Origin: Mesorhizobium sp. L-8-3
GTDB taxonomy: Bacteria > Pseudomonadota > Alphaproteobacteria > Rhizobiales > Rhizobiaceae
Direction of reading: 5' to 3'
Assembly (NCBI RefSeq): GCF_016756615.1
Contig: NZ_AP023262.1
Coordinates: 3,535,501-3,599,500, forward strand
Length of the DNA stretch: 64,000 bases
Shown here: piece after piece, positions 43,508 through 53,084 of the stretch
Layout: the number at the start of each line of letters is the position of its first letter
How positions within the stretch are numbered: the stretch's first letter is position 1
Translations under genes and position numbers: made by a program
The notes under the pieces: model-generated
Database searches by the model: none
Seen by the model: the letters and a program-made list of their open reading frames with translations, nothing else
Told to the model about the DNA's origin: nothing

Positions 43508-44683
43508 GTGCTGGACCCGATCGTGAATTTCGTCACCCGGATCTTCCACTGGATCGGCCGTGGCATCGGCTTCGTGATCGGCATCATCCTTTGGCCTTTC
43601 ATGTGGCTGGGCCGCTGGTACATGCAGCGAGGCTGGATCCTCAGGGGCATCGTTGGCCTGATCGTTCTGTGGATCATCGGCCTCTACGGCTATTTCTTCT
43701 ACGTCACGCAGTTCTGGAACGATTTCGATCCGGACTATCCGACCAGGACTTCGCAGGACGCCGTCGCGCCCCAGGCAGCCAATGTGCTGGCCGGCGATCC
43801 GATCTCGGCCGCGGCCGGCGGCCAGGGCACTGCTTCGAACGATACCGGTGGCGCCACGGCGCAGGCCGCGCCGCAGAGCTGCAAGCGCTCCGAGATCGCA
43901 GCCGTCTCGGCTTTCCTGGTCGACTTCAACGTCAACCAGAACGCCTGGATCTCGTCCATGCTGGTTTCGAAGCTCGGCTTTTTCGGAGTTCCCTGGCGCA
44001 ACACTCCTTTCTTCGACAACAAGGCGGCGTTCCAGTTGGGGATCAACCAGGTCATGCGGCGCACGACGACAGAGCTCGTCGATACACTCGGCCGCACACG
44101 CGGCACGTCGCGGATCGATCAGAACCTTCAGGATGCGCGCACCGCGCTGGCCTGGGACGAGACCGCCTGGTATATCGGCCTGCGCGGTCCGACTCGTCCG
44201 ACGCCCAGCGTCTATCGCGAAGCCATCGGACGACTGAACGCCTTCAACGTCAGCCTCGAAAAATGCCAGGCGACATTCGACGCTCGCGCCGACAATCTGC
44301 TGCAGTTCCTCGACCGCATCGCCGGCGACATGGGCTCTACCACCGACATTCTGCGTGGACAGATAGACGCATCCGATGCCGGCTGGTTCGACCCCCGCGC
44401 CGATGACCGCTTCTGGTTCGCTTATGGCCAACTCTATGCCTATTACGGCATTCTCCAGGCCACCCGGTTTGATTTTTCCGGGATCATTCGCGAGCGCAAT
44501 CTGACCGCGCTGTGGGATACGATGCAGACGCAGATGCGCGATGCGCTCAACATGCAGCCCTGGATCATCTCCAACGGCAACGAATCGAGCTTCATCTTTC
44601 CCTCGCATCTGGCCACGATGGGATTCAACCTTCTCAGGGCGCGTTCGCAGATCGTCGAGATCCGCTCGGTGCTCGACAGGTAA
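43508..44683 (+). CDS. DUF2333 membrane protein, gene 5 of the AAA+ operon
   Basis: The 391-residue protein has two N-terminal membrane segments (about 14-32 and 40-65), then a periplasmic-like domain with TPFFDNKAAFQLGINQVMRRTTTELVDTLGRTRG, a DUF2333 signature. I chose GTG 43508 because GAGGGGAG precedes it at good spacing. DUF2333 function is unknown. It gives the operon a membrane anchor, implying the complex works at the inner membrane. Confidence 0.8.
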   Translation: MLDPIVNFVTRIFHWIGRGIGFVIGIILWPFMWLGRWYMQRGWILRGIVGLIVLWIIGLYGYFFYVTQFWNDFDPDYPTRTSQDAVAPQAANVLAGDPISAAAGGQGTASNDTGGATAQAAPQSCKRSEIAAVSAFLVDFNVNQNAWISSMLVSKLGFFGVPWRNTPFFDNKAAFQLGINQVMRRTTTELVDTLGRTRGTSRIDQNLQDARTALAWDETAWYIGLRGPTRPTPSVYREAIGRLNAFNVSLEKCQATFDARADNLLQFLDRIAGDMGSTTDILRGQIDASDAGWFDPRADDRFWFAYGQLYAYYGILQATRFDFSGIIRERNLTALWDTMQTQMRDALNMQPWIISNGNESSFIFPSHLATMGFNLLRARSQIVEIRSVLDR

Positions 44684-44915
44684 AGGCGGCTGGGACCGTA
44701 GCCGAACCGCGTCCGGCTTCAGCCTGAAGGCGGCGCCGCTCCACGCGCAACTGTCCGTTGGTGCCGGCGAGGAATATGACGGCCGCTGTCGCTTTTCGCG
44801 CATCGGGCGGCTGTTTTGAGACGGCGGGGCGGAGGCCTCTCGCGCTTCTATGCGCGCCGGAACCCAGGCGGACGATCCGCCGCTTCACGCCACAACCGAA
44901 TTTCGGGGGAGCCGC

Positions 44916-46595
44916 ATGGCCGACGTAAAATCCGACATCGAGATCGCGCGCGCCGCAAAGAAGAAGCCGATCATGGAGGTCGGCGCAAAGCTCGGTATCC
45001 CGTCCGAGCATCTTCTGCCTTACGGCCACGACAAGGCGAAGGTGTCGGCCGAATTCATCCGCTCGGTGCAGGAAAACAGATCGGGCAAGCTGATCCTGGT
45101 GACGGCGATCAACCCGACGCCGGCCGGCGAGGGCAAGACGACGACAACCGTCGGCCTCGGCGACGGGCTGAACCGTATCGGCAAGAAGGCGGTCGTCTGC
45201 ATCCGCGAGGCCTCGCTCGGCCCGAACTTCGGCGTCAAGGGCGGTGCCGCTGGCGGCGGCTATGCCCAGGTCGTGCCGATGGAGGATATGAACCTCCATT
45301 TCACCGGCGACTTCCATGCCATCACAACGGCGCACAATCTTCTGTCGGCGCTCATCGATAACCACATCTATTGGGGCAACGAGCTCGGCATCGACACGCG
45401 CCGCGTCACCTGGCGCCGGGTGATGGACATGAACGACCGGGCGCTGCGCGAGATCATCAGTTCGCTGGGCGGCGTCGCCAACGGCTATCCGCGCGAGGCC
45501 GGTTTCGACATCACCGTGGCGTCCGAGGTGATGGCGATCCTGTGCCTGTCGACCGACCTCAAGGACCTGCAGAGGCGGCTGGGCGACATCATCGTGGCCT
45601 ACCGGCGCGACAAATCGCCCGTCTATGCCCGCGACCTCAAGGCGGACGGCGCGATGGCGGTGCTGCTGAAGGACGCCATGCAGCCCAATCTGGTCCAGAC
45701 GCTGGAGAACAATCCGGCCTTCGTGCATGGCGGCCCCTTTGCCAACATCGCCCATGGCTGCAATTCGGTGGTCGCCACCACGACGGCGCTGAAGCTCGCC
45801 GATTATGTGGTGACGGAGGCCGGTTTCGGCGCCGATCTGGGCGCCGAGAAATTCTTCGACATCAAGTGCCGCAAGGCCGGCCTGAAGCCGGCGGCCGCGG
45901 TGATCGTGGCCACCGTCAGGGCCATGAAGATGCATGGCGGCGTGAAGAAGGAGGAACTCGGCAAGGAGAATGTCGAGGCGGTCCGGAAGGGCTGCGCCAA
46001 TCTCGGCCGTCATATCGAGAATGTGAAGCAGTTCGGAGTGCCGGCGGTGGTGGCGATCAACCACTTCATCTCCGACACCGACGCCGAGCTCCAGGCCATC
46101 AAGGATTTCGTCGCGGCTTCCGGCGAGGAGGCGATCCTGTGCCAGCACTGGGCCAGGGGATCCGAAGGCATCGAGGCGCTGTCGCGCAAGGTCGTCGCTC
46201 TGGCAGAAGGCGGAGCCTCGCAGTTCGCCCCGCTCTACCCGGACGACATGAAACTGTTCGACAAGATCGATACCATCGTCAAGCGCATCTATCGCGGATC
46301 GGAAGCGATCGCCGACAAGAGCGTGCGCGATCAGCTTCATGCCTGGGAGCAGCAGGGCTACGGCAAGCTGCCGGTCTGCATGGCCAAGACGCAGTATTCC
46401 TTCTCGACCGATCCCAACCTGCGCGGCGCGCCGACAGGCCACGTCGTGCCGGTGCGCGAAGTCCGGCTGTCTGCGGGTGCCGGGTTCATCGTGGCGATCT
46501 GCGGTGAGATCATGACCATGCCCGGCTTGCCCAAGGCGCCGTCGTCGGAGAAGATCTTCCTCAACGAGCAGGGCTTCATCGAAGGGCTGTTCTGA
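44916..46595 (+). CDS. fhs: Formate-tetrahydrofolate ligase
   Basis: The 559-residue enzyme has the ATP-binding [16 protein letters not shown] motif near residue 65, [23 protein letters not shown], and the [12 protein letters not shown] region, all Fhs hallmarks. It makes 10-formyl-THF from formate, THF and ATP for one-carbon metabolism. ATG 44916 has GGGGGAG upstream; the in-frame extension to 44850 is unlikely. It stands alone, 232 bp after the AAA+ operon. Confidence 0.96.
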   Translation: MADVKSDIEIARAAKKKPIMEVGAKLGIPSEHLLPYGHDKAKVSAEFIRSVQENRSGKLILVTAINPTPAGEGKTTTTVGLGDGLNRIGKKAVVCIREASLGPNFGVKGGAAGGGYAQVVPMEDMNLHFTGDFHAITTAHNLLSALIDNHIYWGNELGIDTRRVTWRRVMDMNDRALREIISSLGGVANGYPREAGFDITVASEVMAILCLSTDLKDLQRRLGDIIVAYRRDKSPVYARDLKADGAMAVLLKDAMQPNLVQTLENNPAFVHGGPFANIAHGCNSVVATTTALKLADYVVTEAGFGADLGAEKFFDIKCRKAGLKPAAAVIVATVRAMKMHGGVKKEELGKENVEAVRKGCANLGRHIENVKQFGVPAVVAINHFISDTDAELQAIKDFVAASGEEAILCQHWARGSEGIEALSRKVVALAEGGASQFAPLYPDDMKLFDKIDTIVKRIYRGSEAIADKSVRDQLHAWEQQGYGKLPVCMAKTQYSFSTDPNLRGAPTGHVVPVREVRLSAGAGFIVAICGEIMTMPGLPKAPSSEKIFLNEQGFIEGLF

Positions 46596-46794
46596 CCCTT
46601 CGATTTCGAAAGCCTGCGAAGCGCTGCGTGTCTTGCGATGCGCCGCGCTTTGTCGTTGGGCATGATGTCTCCGATGGGTGCAGCAGGATAAGGTGCCCGT
46701 CAGCGTTCTCAGATGTGCAGCAGATTCCCTTCGCAGTATGGCCGCAACCTCGGTTCATGGAGCTTCCGGCCTACGGCGCCCGGCTGCAAAGAAC

Positions 46795-46804
46795 TGTCAT
46801 GACA
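46795..46804. promoter_or_regulatory. Palindrome upstream of the TacA/TacT-like pair
   Basis: TGTCATGACA is a perfect 10-bp palindrome 45 bp before the antitoxin ATG. DUF1778-type antitoxins autoregulate through such dyads, so it is a candidate operator. Confidence 0.4.
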
Positions 46805-46848
46805 ATGTCTGGCGCGATGTGGTAGGCTGAAGCCAAGAGGGAATAGTT

Positions 46849-47139
46849 ATGGCTCCACGCACGACCCGCACCGAAAAACTCGATATCCGCCTGACCCCCG
46901 AGGCGAAACGTGTGCTGGCCGCCGCCGCGCAGGCCGAGCGCCGTTCACTGACTGACTTCGTGCTCAAAAGCGCTCTCGGCCGTGCCGAGGAGGCGCTGGC
47001 CGACCGCCGTGTGTTCTTGCTCAACCCCGAACAGTGGGAAACTTTCATCGCAGCCCTCGATGCGCCGCCGCGCGACATGCCGCACCTGCGCAATCTGCTG
47101 AACGAGCCGAGCATCTTCTCCGGCGACAGCCCTTCGTGA
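46849..47139 (+). CDS. TacA-like DUF1778 antitoxin
   Basis: The 96-residue protein has an N-terminal ribbon-helix-helix (TEKLDIRLTPEAKRVLAAAAQAERRSLTDFVL) and a C-terminal tail NPEQWETFIAALDAPPRDMPHLRNLL that neutralises the acetyltransferase in this family. Its stop overlaps the toxin start by four bases (GTGA, 47136-47139). Together with the following gene it forms a type II toxin-antitoxin module that blocks translation by acetylating aminoacyl-tRNA. Confidence 0.88.
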   Translation: MAPRTTRTEKLDIRLTPEAKRVLAAAAQAERRSLTDFVLKSALGRAEEALADRRVFLLNPEQWETFIAALDAPPRDMPHLRNLLNEPSIFSGDSPS

Positions 47140-47627
47140 CGGAGTTCCGCATTGAAAAACTCCATCGTCGCCATGCCGTCGATGCGTTTGATTGCGGCGA
47201 GGAACTGCTGAACCGGTTCCTTGTCCGTTTCGCGCTGCCCAATCAGCAGGCCAACGCTTCGCAAACCTATGTGGGGTTGGCCGATGACGCCGTTATAGGC
47301 TTTCATACCCTGGTCGTTGGCGAGGTCGGCTACGGTGACGCGCCGGATCGTCTGACCATGGGCCTTGCGCGCCATCCGGTGCCCGTGATGCTTTTGGCCC
47401 GCCTTGGCGTCAGCGTCGGTTGGCAGGGCAGGGGTATCGGCGCGGGTCTGCTGCGCGACGCCGTTCTACGCACGTTGCAAGCCGCGGACATCGTCGGCAT
47501 CAGGGCTATCGCGGTTCATGCCAAGAACGAACAGGCGCGCTCCTTCTATCAGCGGTTCGATTTCGTGGAATCGCCCACTGATCCGTTGCATCTGTTCGCG
47601 CTCATCAAGGATTTGAAAGGCTTGTAG
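47136..47627 (+). CDS. TacT-like GNAT acetyltransferase toxin
   Basis: The 163-residue GNAT protein starts at GTG 47136. It has the family N-terminus FRIEKLHRRHAVDAFDCGEELLNRFL, acetyl-CoA-binding GWQGRGIGAGLLRDAV, and the C-terminal active-site segment NEQARSFYQRFDFVESP. Such toxins acetylate charged tRNA. The tRNA target cannot be inferred. Confidence 0.88.
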   Translation: MTEFRIEKLHRRHAVDAFDCGEELLNRFLVRFALPNQQANASQTYVGLADDAVIGFHTLVVGEVGYGDAPDRLTMGLARHPVPVMLLARLGVSVGWQGRGIGAGLLRDAVLRTLQAADIVGIRAIAVHAKNEQARSFYQRFDFVESPTDPLHLFALIKDLKGL

Positions 47628-47755
47628 TGCCGGCATCGTTCCTGCGCGATGTTCGGCGGCCATCCCCATGGCGGAGTGGGGTGGCAGGGCGCGGTCATGA
47701 CGAGCGCCCATGCCGATTCCCCCTCGCGGCGTCCGAACCGCACGGTCGCGCATGG

Positions 47756-48283
47756 TCAGGCCGCGGCCGGTCCCGGATCGTCGGGGCAGGGGCCATCCCC
47801 TGGATCCGCCGTCACCATGGCGCTCGGTAGCGCATCCGCGTCATAGACCAGCCGCAGCTTGCGTCCTGCCCGCCGCGAGCTGTCGAGCGCCCGTCCCGCC
47901 CCTTCCGGCTGGAACAGCACCTTTTCGACATGGAGCGTTTCCGTTCCGCCGCCGGCCGTGGGGATCGTGATCGACCCGCCAATGCCGAGGCCGAGCAAGG
48001 CGAGCCCGCGCGGATGGGTGATCGGCAGGGTGAAGCCGACCAGCCCGCGCAGTTCGTCATGGCTGACGATCCTGGTCTCCGGTTCCCGCGCGCCGATGCG
48101 GTACCTCACGCGGCTGTTGAGCGTGACGACGTCGGCGGGAATGTCGTCGCGGAACACGACAACGGCATTGTCGAGCTTCCTGCGGATCAGCGGCACCAGC
48201 GCCGCGTCCGAGCGCAAGCGCCGGTCGAGCATGACTTCAAGGATGGTGAAATCCTTCGTGGTGAGAAGGCAGCGTTCCAACAT
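47756..48283 (-). CDS. Rnk/GreA-C-terminal-domain-like protein, copy 2
   Basis: The 175-residue protein contains the Gre/Rnk C-terminal FKBP-like domain (VTLNSRVRYRIGA, ITHPRGLALLGLGIGGSI), preceded by a short helical region instead of a full Gre coiled coil. It carries an unusual ~45-residue C-terminal extension. It lies 147 bp from another Rnk on the same strand, indicating tandem duplication with divergence. It likely binds RNA polymerase; effect unknown. Confidence 0.7.
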   Translation of the reverse strand: MLERCLLTTKDFTILEVMLDRRLRSDAALVPLIRRKLDNAVVVFRDDIPADVVTLNSRVRYRIGAREPETRIVSHDELRGLVGFTLPITHPRGLALLGLGIGGSITIPTAGGGTETLHVEKVLFQPEGAGRALDSSRRAGRKLRLVYDADALPSAMVTADPGDGPCPDDPGPAAA

Positions 48284-48430
48284 GTCGATCTCCAGCGGCA
48301 GCCCATCGCAGCGGCTGCCGGTCGCAAGATTGTCCTGATCAGGTTGCCCCCTGCGGCGCCGAGTGTTTCGGCGTGGTCCGCAGGGGCGACTATCCCGTGA
48401 TCAGGCTTCCCGCATGGAGAAGGAGACGGT

Positions 48431-48844
48431 TCACGGCAGTGCCGCCTCGGTCGGCTGGCGAACCTCGATAACAATGAGCTCGTGCTTGCGGCCGTCTCGC
48501 GCCGTCCAGCTGATGGACTGGCCCGTGGAGAGGCCGATCAGGGCTATGCCGACCGGCGTCACGACCGAGATCTTGCCCTGGTCGATGTCGGCGTCGCCTG
48601 GATAGACGAGAGTGACGGTGCGCGGCGTGTCGGCGTCGGGCTGGTAGGTCACCTGCGAGCCGATGCGCACCACGGCGTTGCCCACGCTGCCGTCGGCGAC
48701 GACCCGTGCCCTGTCGAGCTCGGTGAACATGATCTCGGAGAGTTCGGCATTGCGTTCTGCCAGCGCGGTCGCCAGCGCCAGAAGGCGCTCGTGCTCGGTT
48801 CGCGAAATGGTGATTGCCGGCTTGCGCCGGGATTTGGCAGTCAT
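48431..48844 (-). CDS. rnk: Rnk, nucleoside diphosphate kinase regulator
   Basis: The 137-residue protein has a Rnk N-terminal helical part (ITISRTEHERLLALATAL) and a Gre-type C-terminal domain (TVTLVYPGDADIDQGKISVVTPVGIALIGLSTGQSI). Rnk binds RNA polymerase and antagonises Gre factors. I chose ATG 48844 (MTAKSRRK). It precedes a second Rnk-like gene. Confidence 0.85.
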   Translation of the reverse strand: MTAKSRRKPAITISRTEHERLLALATALAERNAELSEIMFTELDRARVVADGSVGNAVVRIGSQVTYQPDADTPRTVTLVYPGDADIDQGKISVVTPVGIALIGLSTGQSISWTARDGRKHELIVIEVRQPTEAALP

Positions 48845-49126
48845 GTGTGAATAGTCCTGTGCTTGCCCCGGGCCGTCGATCGGCGCCATGGGCGTTTGAT
48901 TCTGCTGTGATGGAGGCGCGCTGCGAACGATCTTGGGCGTCAGCCCGGAAAACGTTCAGGTCGTAAGATGGTTTCGCCCGCGGTTCGGGCGCGCGGCGCC
49001 GAACCGGGGGTTACAGTCCCGCGATGGGGCAGACCCGGAAAAGAGCGTGGTTCTTGTGGAACGTCGTCATGCCCTGAAGGTGGTTCACACGAGGCTACAT
49101 GTCAAGCACGCCGTGTTCGCCCTCAT

Positions 49127-49900
49127 CTACAAGGCGCCGTTTCCGCTTTCCGTTTCGCGGTGCGTCAGCGAGGCGATAAAACGGCGGGTGCGCTCCCGCT
49201 CCGGCGTCGAGAAGATCCTGGTGGCGGGGGCTTTTTCAACCACGGTGCCGGCGTCGAGAAAGACGACTTCCTGGGCGATGCGCGAGGCGAGCCTCAAGTC
49301 GTGGGTGGCCATCACCATTGTGGTGCCCTCCTGCGCCAGCCGGGCGAGAACGTCCACGACTTCTCCCGAGAGCTCCGGATCGAGCGCCGAGGTCGGCTCG
49401 TCGCAGAGCAGGACGCGTGGGGAGGGCGCCAGCGCCCGGGCAATGGCGACGCGCTGTTGCTGGCCGCCGGAAAGGGTTGCCGGCCAGGCGTCGGCCTTGT
49501 GCGCCAGTCCGACCTTGTCGAGCAGTTCCATGGCCCGCTGGCGCGCCCGCTCCTGCGGCCAGCGCAGCACTGTGACGAGGCTTTCCATGACGTTGCCGAG
49601 GGCGGTACGGTGCGGGAAGAGCTGGAAGCTCTGGAACACCATGCCGGTCTGGCGGCGAAGCCGCTGGATGGACGCCCAGCCGACCCGTTGCCCCGGGTGG
49701 AAATCGAGGGCGTCGTCGCCGATCCGCACCTGGCCAGTGGTCGGAATCTCAAGCAGGTTGATGCAGCGCAGCAAGGTGCTCTTGCCGCCGCCGGAGGGGC
49801 CGATCAGCGCGGTCACGCTGCCTTCGGCCATCTCCAGCGTGATGTCGTTGAGGACGACATGATCGCCGAAGCGCTTCTCGAGGCGGGTGAGGCCGATCAT
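49127..49900 (-). CDS. Amino-acid (cystine-type) ABC transporter, ATP-binding protein
   Basis: The 257-residue GlnQ-type ATPase has Walker A GPSGGGKST, signature LSGGQQQRVAIARAL, Walker B VLLCDEPTSALDPE and MATHDLRLA. It overlaps the permease gene by four bases. With the adjacent permease and binding protein it forms a polar amino-acid importer; the binding protein suggests cystine or a related substrate. Confidence 0.9.
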   Translation of the reverse strand: MIGLTRLEKRFGDHVVLNDITLEMAEGSVTALIGPSGGGKSTLLRCINLLEIPTTGQVRIGDDALDFHPGQRVGWASIQRLRRQTGMVFQSFQLFPHRTALGNVMESLVTVLRWPQERARQRAMELLDKVGLAHKADAWPATLSGGQQQRVAIARALAPSPRVLLCDEPTSALDPELSGEVVDVLARLAQEGTTMVMATHDLRLASRIAQEVVFLDAGTVVEKAPATRIFSTPERERTRRFIASLTHRETESGNGAL

Positions 49901-50583
49901 GCGCGCGCCTCCATGAAGCCGCCATAGCGCCCGAGCCGTTCTTCGAGCCGCGACTGCAGAGCAGACAGCACCGAGCTCAAGGCGAGGTAGATCAGTGCCG
50001 CCTCGACATAGAGGATCAGCGGCTCATAGGTGGTGGCGACGATGCGCTGGGCGGCCTGGAACAGCTCCGGCACGGTGATGGCAGCGGCAAGCGAGGTGTC
50101 CTTGACCAGCGAGATGAAGGTGTTGGAGAGGGGCGGCACCGCCACGCGCGCCGCCTGCGGCAGGATTGTCCGCCACATCGTCTGGCTCCAGGACATGCCG
50201 ATCGAATAGGAGGCTTCCCATTGCCCCCTGACGACGGATGAGATCGCCGCCCGGATGATCTCGGACGAATAGGCTCCGATGTTCAGGGTGAAGCCGATCA
50301 ACGCCGCCGGGAAGGCGTCGAGCACGATGCCGGCGCTGGGAAGGCCGTAGAAGATCAGGAAGAGCTGGACGAGCAGCGGAGTGCCGCGGATGATCCACAC
50401 ATAAAAGCGCATGGCGGCCGCAAGCGGCGCGGGGCCGAAGAGGCGGATGAGCGCCACCGCCAGCCCGACGGTCAGCCCGAACGCGAAGGAAAGCAGGGTC
50501 AGCGGCACGGTGAAACGCAACCCTGCCCACAACAGCGGGCCGAGCGAATCCAGCATCAGTTGCAGCCAGTGCGGCACGGACAC
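49897..50583 (-). CDS. Amino-acid (cystine-type) ABC transporter, permease
   Basis: The 228-residue protein has five membrane segments and the HisM/TcyL-type signature EASYSIGMSWSQTMWRTILPQAARVAVPPLSNTFISLVKDTSL. RGTPLLVQLFLIFYGLP is a second family hallmark. It lies between its ATPase gene and, after a strong hairpin, the binding-protein gene. Confidence 0.9.
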   Translation of the reverse strand: MSVPHWLQLMLDSLGPLLWAGLRFTVPLTLLSFAFGLTVGLAVALIRLFGPAPLAAAMRFYVWIIRGTPLLVQLFLIFYGLPSAGIVLDAFPAALIGFTLNIGAYSSEIIRAAISSVVRGQWEASYSIGMSWSQTMWRTILPQAARVAVPPLSNTFISLVKDTSLAAAITVPELFQAAQRIVATTYEPLILYVEAALIYLALSSVLSALQSRLEERLGRYGGFMEARA

Positions 50584-50681
50584 CCCCTCCGGTCGGTCGA
50601 ATTCGTCTGGTTGGCGACGCTAAGCCGGTGGCCGGCTCACCGCAACGCCGCGTCGCTTGTCGGAACAGCAGTTTGCACCGC

Positions 50682-50713
50682 TTCATTCCTGCCGGAACCC
50701 CGGCAGGAATGAA
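50682..50713 (-). terminator. Strong intercistronic hairpin in the amino-acid ABC operon
   Basis: The 14-bp perfect arms 50682-50695 and 50700-50713 enclose AACC. It lies between the binding-protein gene (upstream on the minus strand) and the permease gene. Such hairpins usually give partial termination or 3' stabilisation, so the binding protein is made in excess. No T-tract is seen. Confidence 0.7.
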
Positions 50714-50751
50714 AACGGCGCGCAACTTCGGTTTGAGAATGCGGAGGTTTC

Positions 50752-51525
50752 TTACTTCGAGACGTCCTGGCCGAAATATTTGTCGGCGATCTTCTGGTAG
50801 GTGCCGTCGTCCTTGATGGCCTTGAGCGCTTCGTTGATCGCGGCCAGCAACTCGGGCTCGCCCTTACGGATGATGATGCCGGAATAGTCGGCATTCTCCT
50901 GCTGGGCGGCGATCTTCACATCGGCGTCAGGCTTCTGCTTCTTGAAGTCGTAAAAGGACAGGCTGTCGTTGATCGTGGCGTCGGCGCGGCCGTTGAGCAC
51001 AAGCTGTATCGACTGGTCGAAGCCATCGGTGCCGACGAGCTCGGCGCCCGAGGCCTCGGCGATCTTGCCGAAGTTGCTGGACAGCGACTGGGCCGACTTC
51101 TTGCCCTTCAGATCGGCGAAATCCTTGATCGCGTCATTGTCGCCGCGCACGATCAGCACGGCCTTCGATGCGATATAGGGTTCGGAGAAGTCGTACTTCT
51201 GCTTGCGCGCCTCGGTGATGCCGACCTGGTTGATGACCGTGTCGTAGCGGTTGGCGTCGAGGCCGGCGATCAGGCCGTCCCATTTGCCCTCCAGGAATTC
51301 GGCCTTGACCCCCAGCCGCTTGGCGACCTCGCGGCCGATCTCGACGTCGAAGCCGACCAGTGCCCCGCTCTGGTCGTGGTAGGTGAAGGGCGCATAGGTA
51401 CCTTCGGTGCCGATCCGCAGCACGCCGGCCGACTTGATCTCGTCGAGGTTTGAGCCGGCGTGGCCGGGCAGGATGGCGAGCGCCTGGATGGCGGCGGCGG
51501 CCAGCAGCGATTTGAACCAGTTCAT
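50752..51525 (-). CDS. Cystine/polar amino-acid-binding periplasmic protein
   Basis: The 257-residue protein has a signal peptide (MNWFKSLLAAAAIQALAILPGHA) and a SBP_bac_3 fold: VLRIGTEGTYAPFTYHDQSGALVGFDVEIGREVAKRLG, then WDGLIAGLDANRYDTVINQVGIT. The wording is closest to FliY/TcyJ cystine-binding proteins. ATG 51525. It is the first gene of the three-gene operon. Confidence 0.88.
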   Translation of the reverse strand: MNWFKSLLAAAAIQALAILPGHAGSNLDEIKSAGVLRIGTEGTYAPFTYHDQSGALVGFDVEIGREVAKRLGVKAEFLEGKWDGLIAGLDANRYDTVINQVGITEARKQKYDFSEPYIASKAVLIVRGDNDAIKDFADLKGKKSAQSLSSNFGKIAEASGAELVGTDGFDQSIQLVLNGRADATINDSLSFYDFKKQKPDADVKIAAQQENADYSGIIIRKGEPELLAAINEALKAIKDDGTYQKIADKYFGQDVSK

Positions 51526-51756
51526 CGTATCTTTTCCGTCTTTCGCAGAATCTCTTCGCGGGATTCGGGCCGAGCGGCCCGACTGCCCGGAATCTAGTCC
51601 CGCGCCCGATGTGAACAAGGCGGGCCGCGACCGCAATGCTGTCCGGATGAAAAACTTTATCTCGTGAAATCCAGAAGCCCGGAAGAAAATTCCAATCTCT
51701 GGGCATCTTGGCCTCTTCCGTGGAAAGAGAGGCCGCCGTTGCACTTGGCCCCAAGC

Positions 51757-52470
51757 TCAGGAAAGGAATTTCAGCGGACGGAACTCGGTCATGTCGGTGA
51801 ACTCGCAGAAGGCGGGAGCGCCGAGCTCCACCATGTCGATCTCCTGGGCAAGGCTGTCCTTGAGCGCGGCGAGCGCCGGCAGATAGGCCGCTTCGGCGCC
51901 GGCCGGCAGCCAGGCCTTGGGATAGGCCATGGTGATGTGGAAGGTGTAGCTGTCGTGGTCAGGATGGCGATAGCCGAATGGCCCGACCAGATCGTCGCGG
52001 AGCGCGCGCACCGTCACTTCGTCGCGCTCGGTTGCGCCCTCCAGGACGAGGCCGAGCGGGGTGACCGAGACGACCTTCATGTGGAACGGGTCCCCTCGCC
52101 GAAAGCTCGACAGGCGGTCGAGGAACAGGGATGTCGTCTGCTCCACGGCTGCGTCCAGCGCGACGCCCTCGGGCCAGTAGTCCGGCTTGCGCCGGCCCTC
52201 GATGATGCCCTGGAAGACGGTCATGTGGTGGCTGGAGACGGGCGTATAGGCGAAACGGTCGCCATAGGGCAGGTCCATCAGGCCCTGGCGGACGCGGGCC
52301 AGCGCCGCTTCGGTGCGCGAGCCCGGAACCACGTGGCTCACGACCGTGTTGCCCGGCGTCGGCAGGAACGTGCCGGTCGCGTCGAAGCGGATGCCGAGAT
52401 AGCGCGGCGGCGCGTCCTTGCCGATCTCGGTGAAGTTCTCGGCGAAGGCGTCGTTCGTCTCGTAAGCCAT
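51757..52470 (-). CDS. DUF1868 2H-phosphoesterase-like protein
   Basis: The 237-residue protein has two H-x-T motifs of the 2H phosphoesterase fold: SHHMTVFQG and YTFHITMAY. N-terminal YLGIRFDATGTFLPTPGNTVV fits DUF1868. 2H enzymes act on 2',3'-cyclic phosphates or 2'-5' bonds; the substrate here is unknown. ATG 52470. It is divergent from the DUF4126 gene. Confidence 0.8.
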   Translation of the reverse strand: MAYETNDAFAENFTEIGKDAPPRYLGIRFDATGTFLPTPGNTVVSHVVPGSRTEAALARVRQGLMDLPYGDRFAYTPVSSHHMTVFQGIIEGRRKPDYWPEGVALDAAVEQTTSLFLDRLSSFRRGDPFHMKVVSVTPLGLVLEGATERDEVTVRALRDDLVGPFGYRHPDHDSYTFHITMAYPKAWLPAGAEAAYLPALAALKDSLAQEIDMVELGAPAFCEFTDMTEFRPLKFLS

Positions 52471-52619
52471 GATTCCATCCGGTTGGCGATTGCGCCCGGC
52501 TGGGTAGCTGCGGGGCATGAAGGGCCTGTGACAAGCGTGAGTTGCCCTTGCACTGCCGCCCGCGATGAAGGACGATCCTTTCCGGTGGCCCGCGCATCGC
52601 GGTGCCCGAGGGGACGGAC

Positions 52620-53084
52620 ATGTCGCTTTATCTGATTGCACTTCTCATAGGTATTGTCGCCGGTCTCCGGGCCATGACCGCACCCGCCGCGGTGAGTTGG
52701 GGCGCCTATCTCGGATGGCTGCCGGTGGCCGGCACCTGGGCCGCGTTCATGGGCCATTGGATCGCGGTGGCCATACTTTCGGTCGCGGCCATCGCCGAAC
52801 TGATCACCGACCAATTGCCGTCGACGCCGAGCCGCAAGGTGCCGCAACAATTCGGTGCCCGTATCGCCGCCGGCGCGCTGAGCGGTGCCGTGATCGGGGC
52901 CGCTGCGGGCTTGACGATCGGCGCGCTCATCGCCGGCATCGTTGGTGCAGTGATCGGCACCTATGGCGGCGCGGAGGTCAGGCGCCGGCTCGCCGCCGCC
53001 TTCGGCAAGGACCTGCCGGCCGCGCTCATCGAGGACGTGGTGGCGATCGCCGCGGCGCTCCTCATCGTCAGGGCAGTGATATGA
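52620..53084 (+). CDS. DUF4126 membrane protein
   Basis: The 154-residue protein has four or five glycine/alanine-rich membrane segments and the N-terminal signature LLIGIVAGLRAMTAPAAVSWGAYLG. The ATG at 52620 gives a start directly before the first membrane segment. It overlaps the next gene by four bases (ATGA), so it works with or is translated with an FAD oxidoreductase. Function unknown. Confidence 0.8.
   Translation: MSLYLIALLIGIVAGLRAMTAPAAVSWGAYLGWLPVAGTWAAFMGHWIAVAILSVAAIAELITDQLPSTPSRKVPQQFGARIAAGALSGAVIGAAAGLTIGALIAGIVGAVIGTYGGAEVRRRLAAAFGKDLPAALIEDVVAIAAALLIVRAVI

Noticed and set aside
44634-46442. An open frame of 602 codons on the minus strand
   Set aside because: It is antisense to fhs, a clear housekeeping gene.
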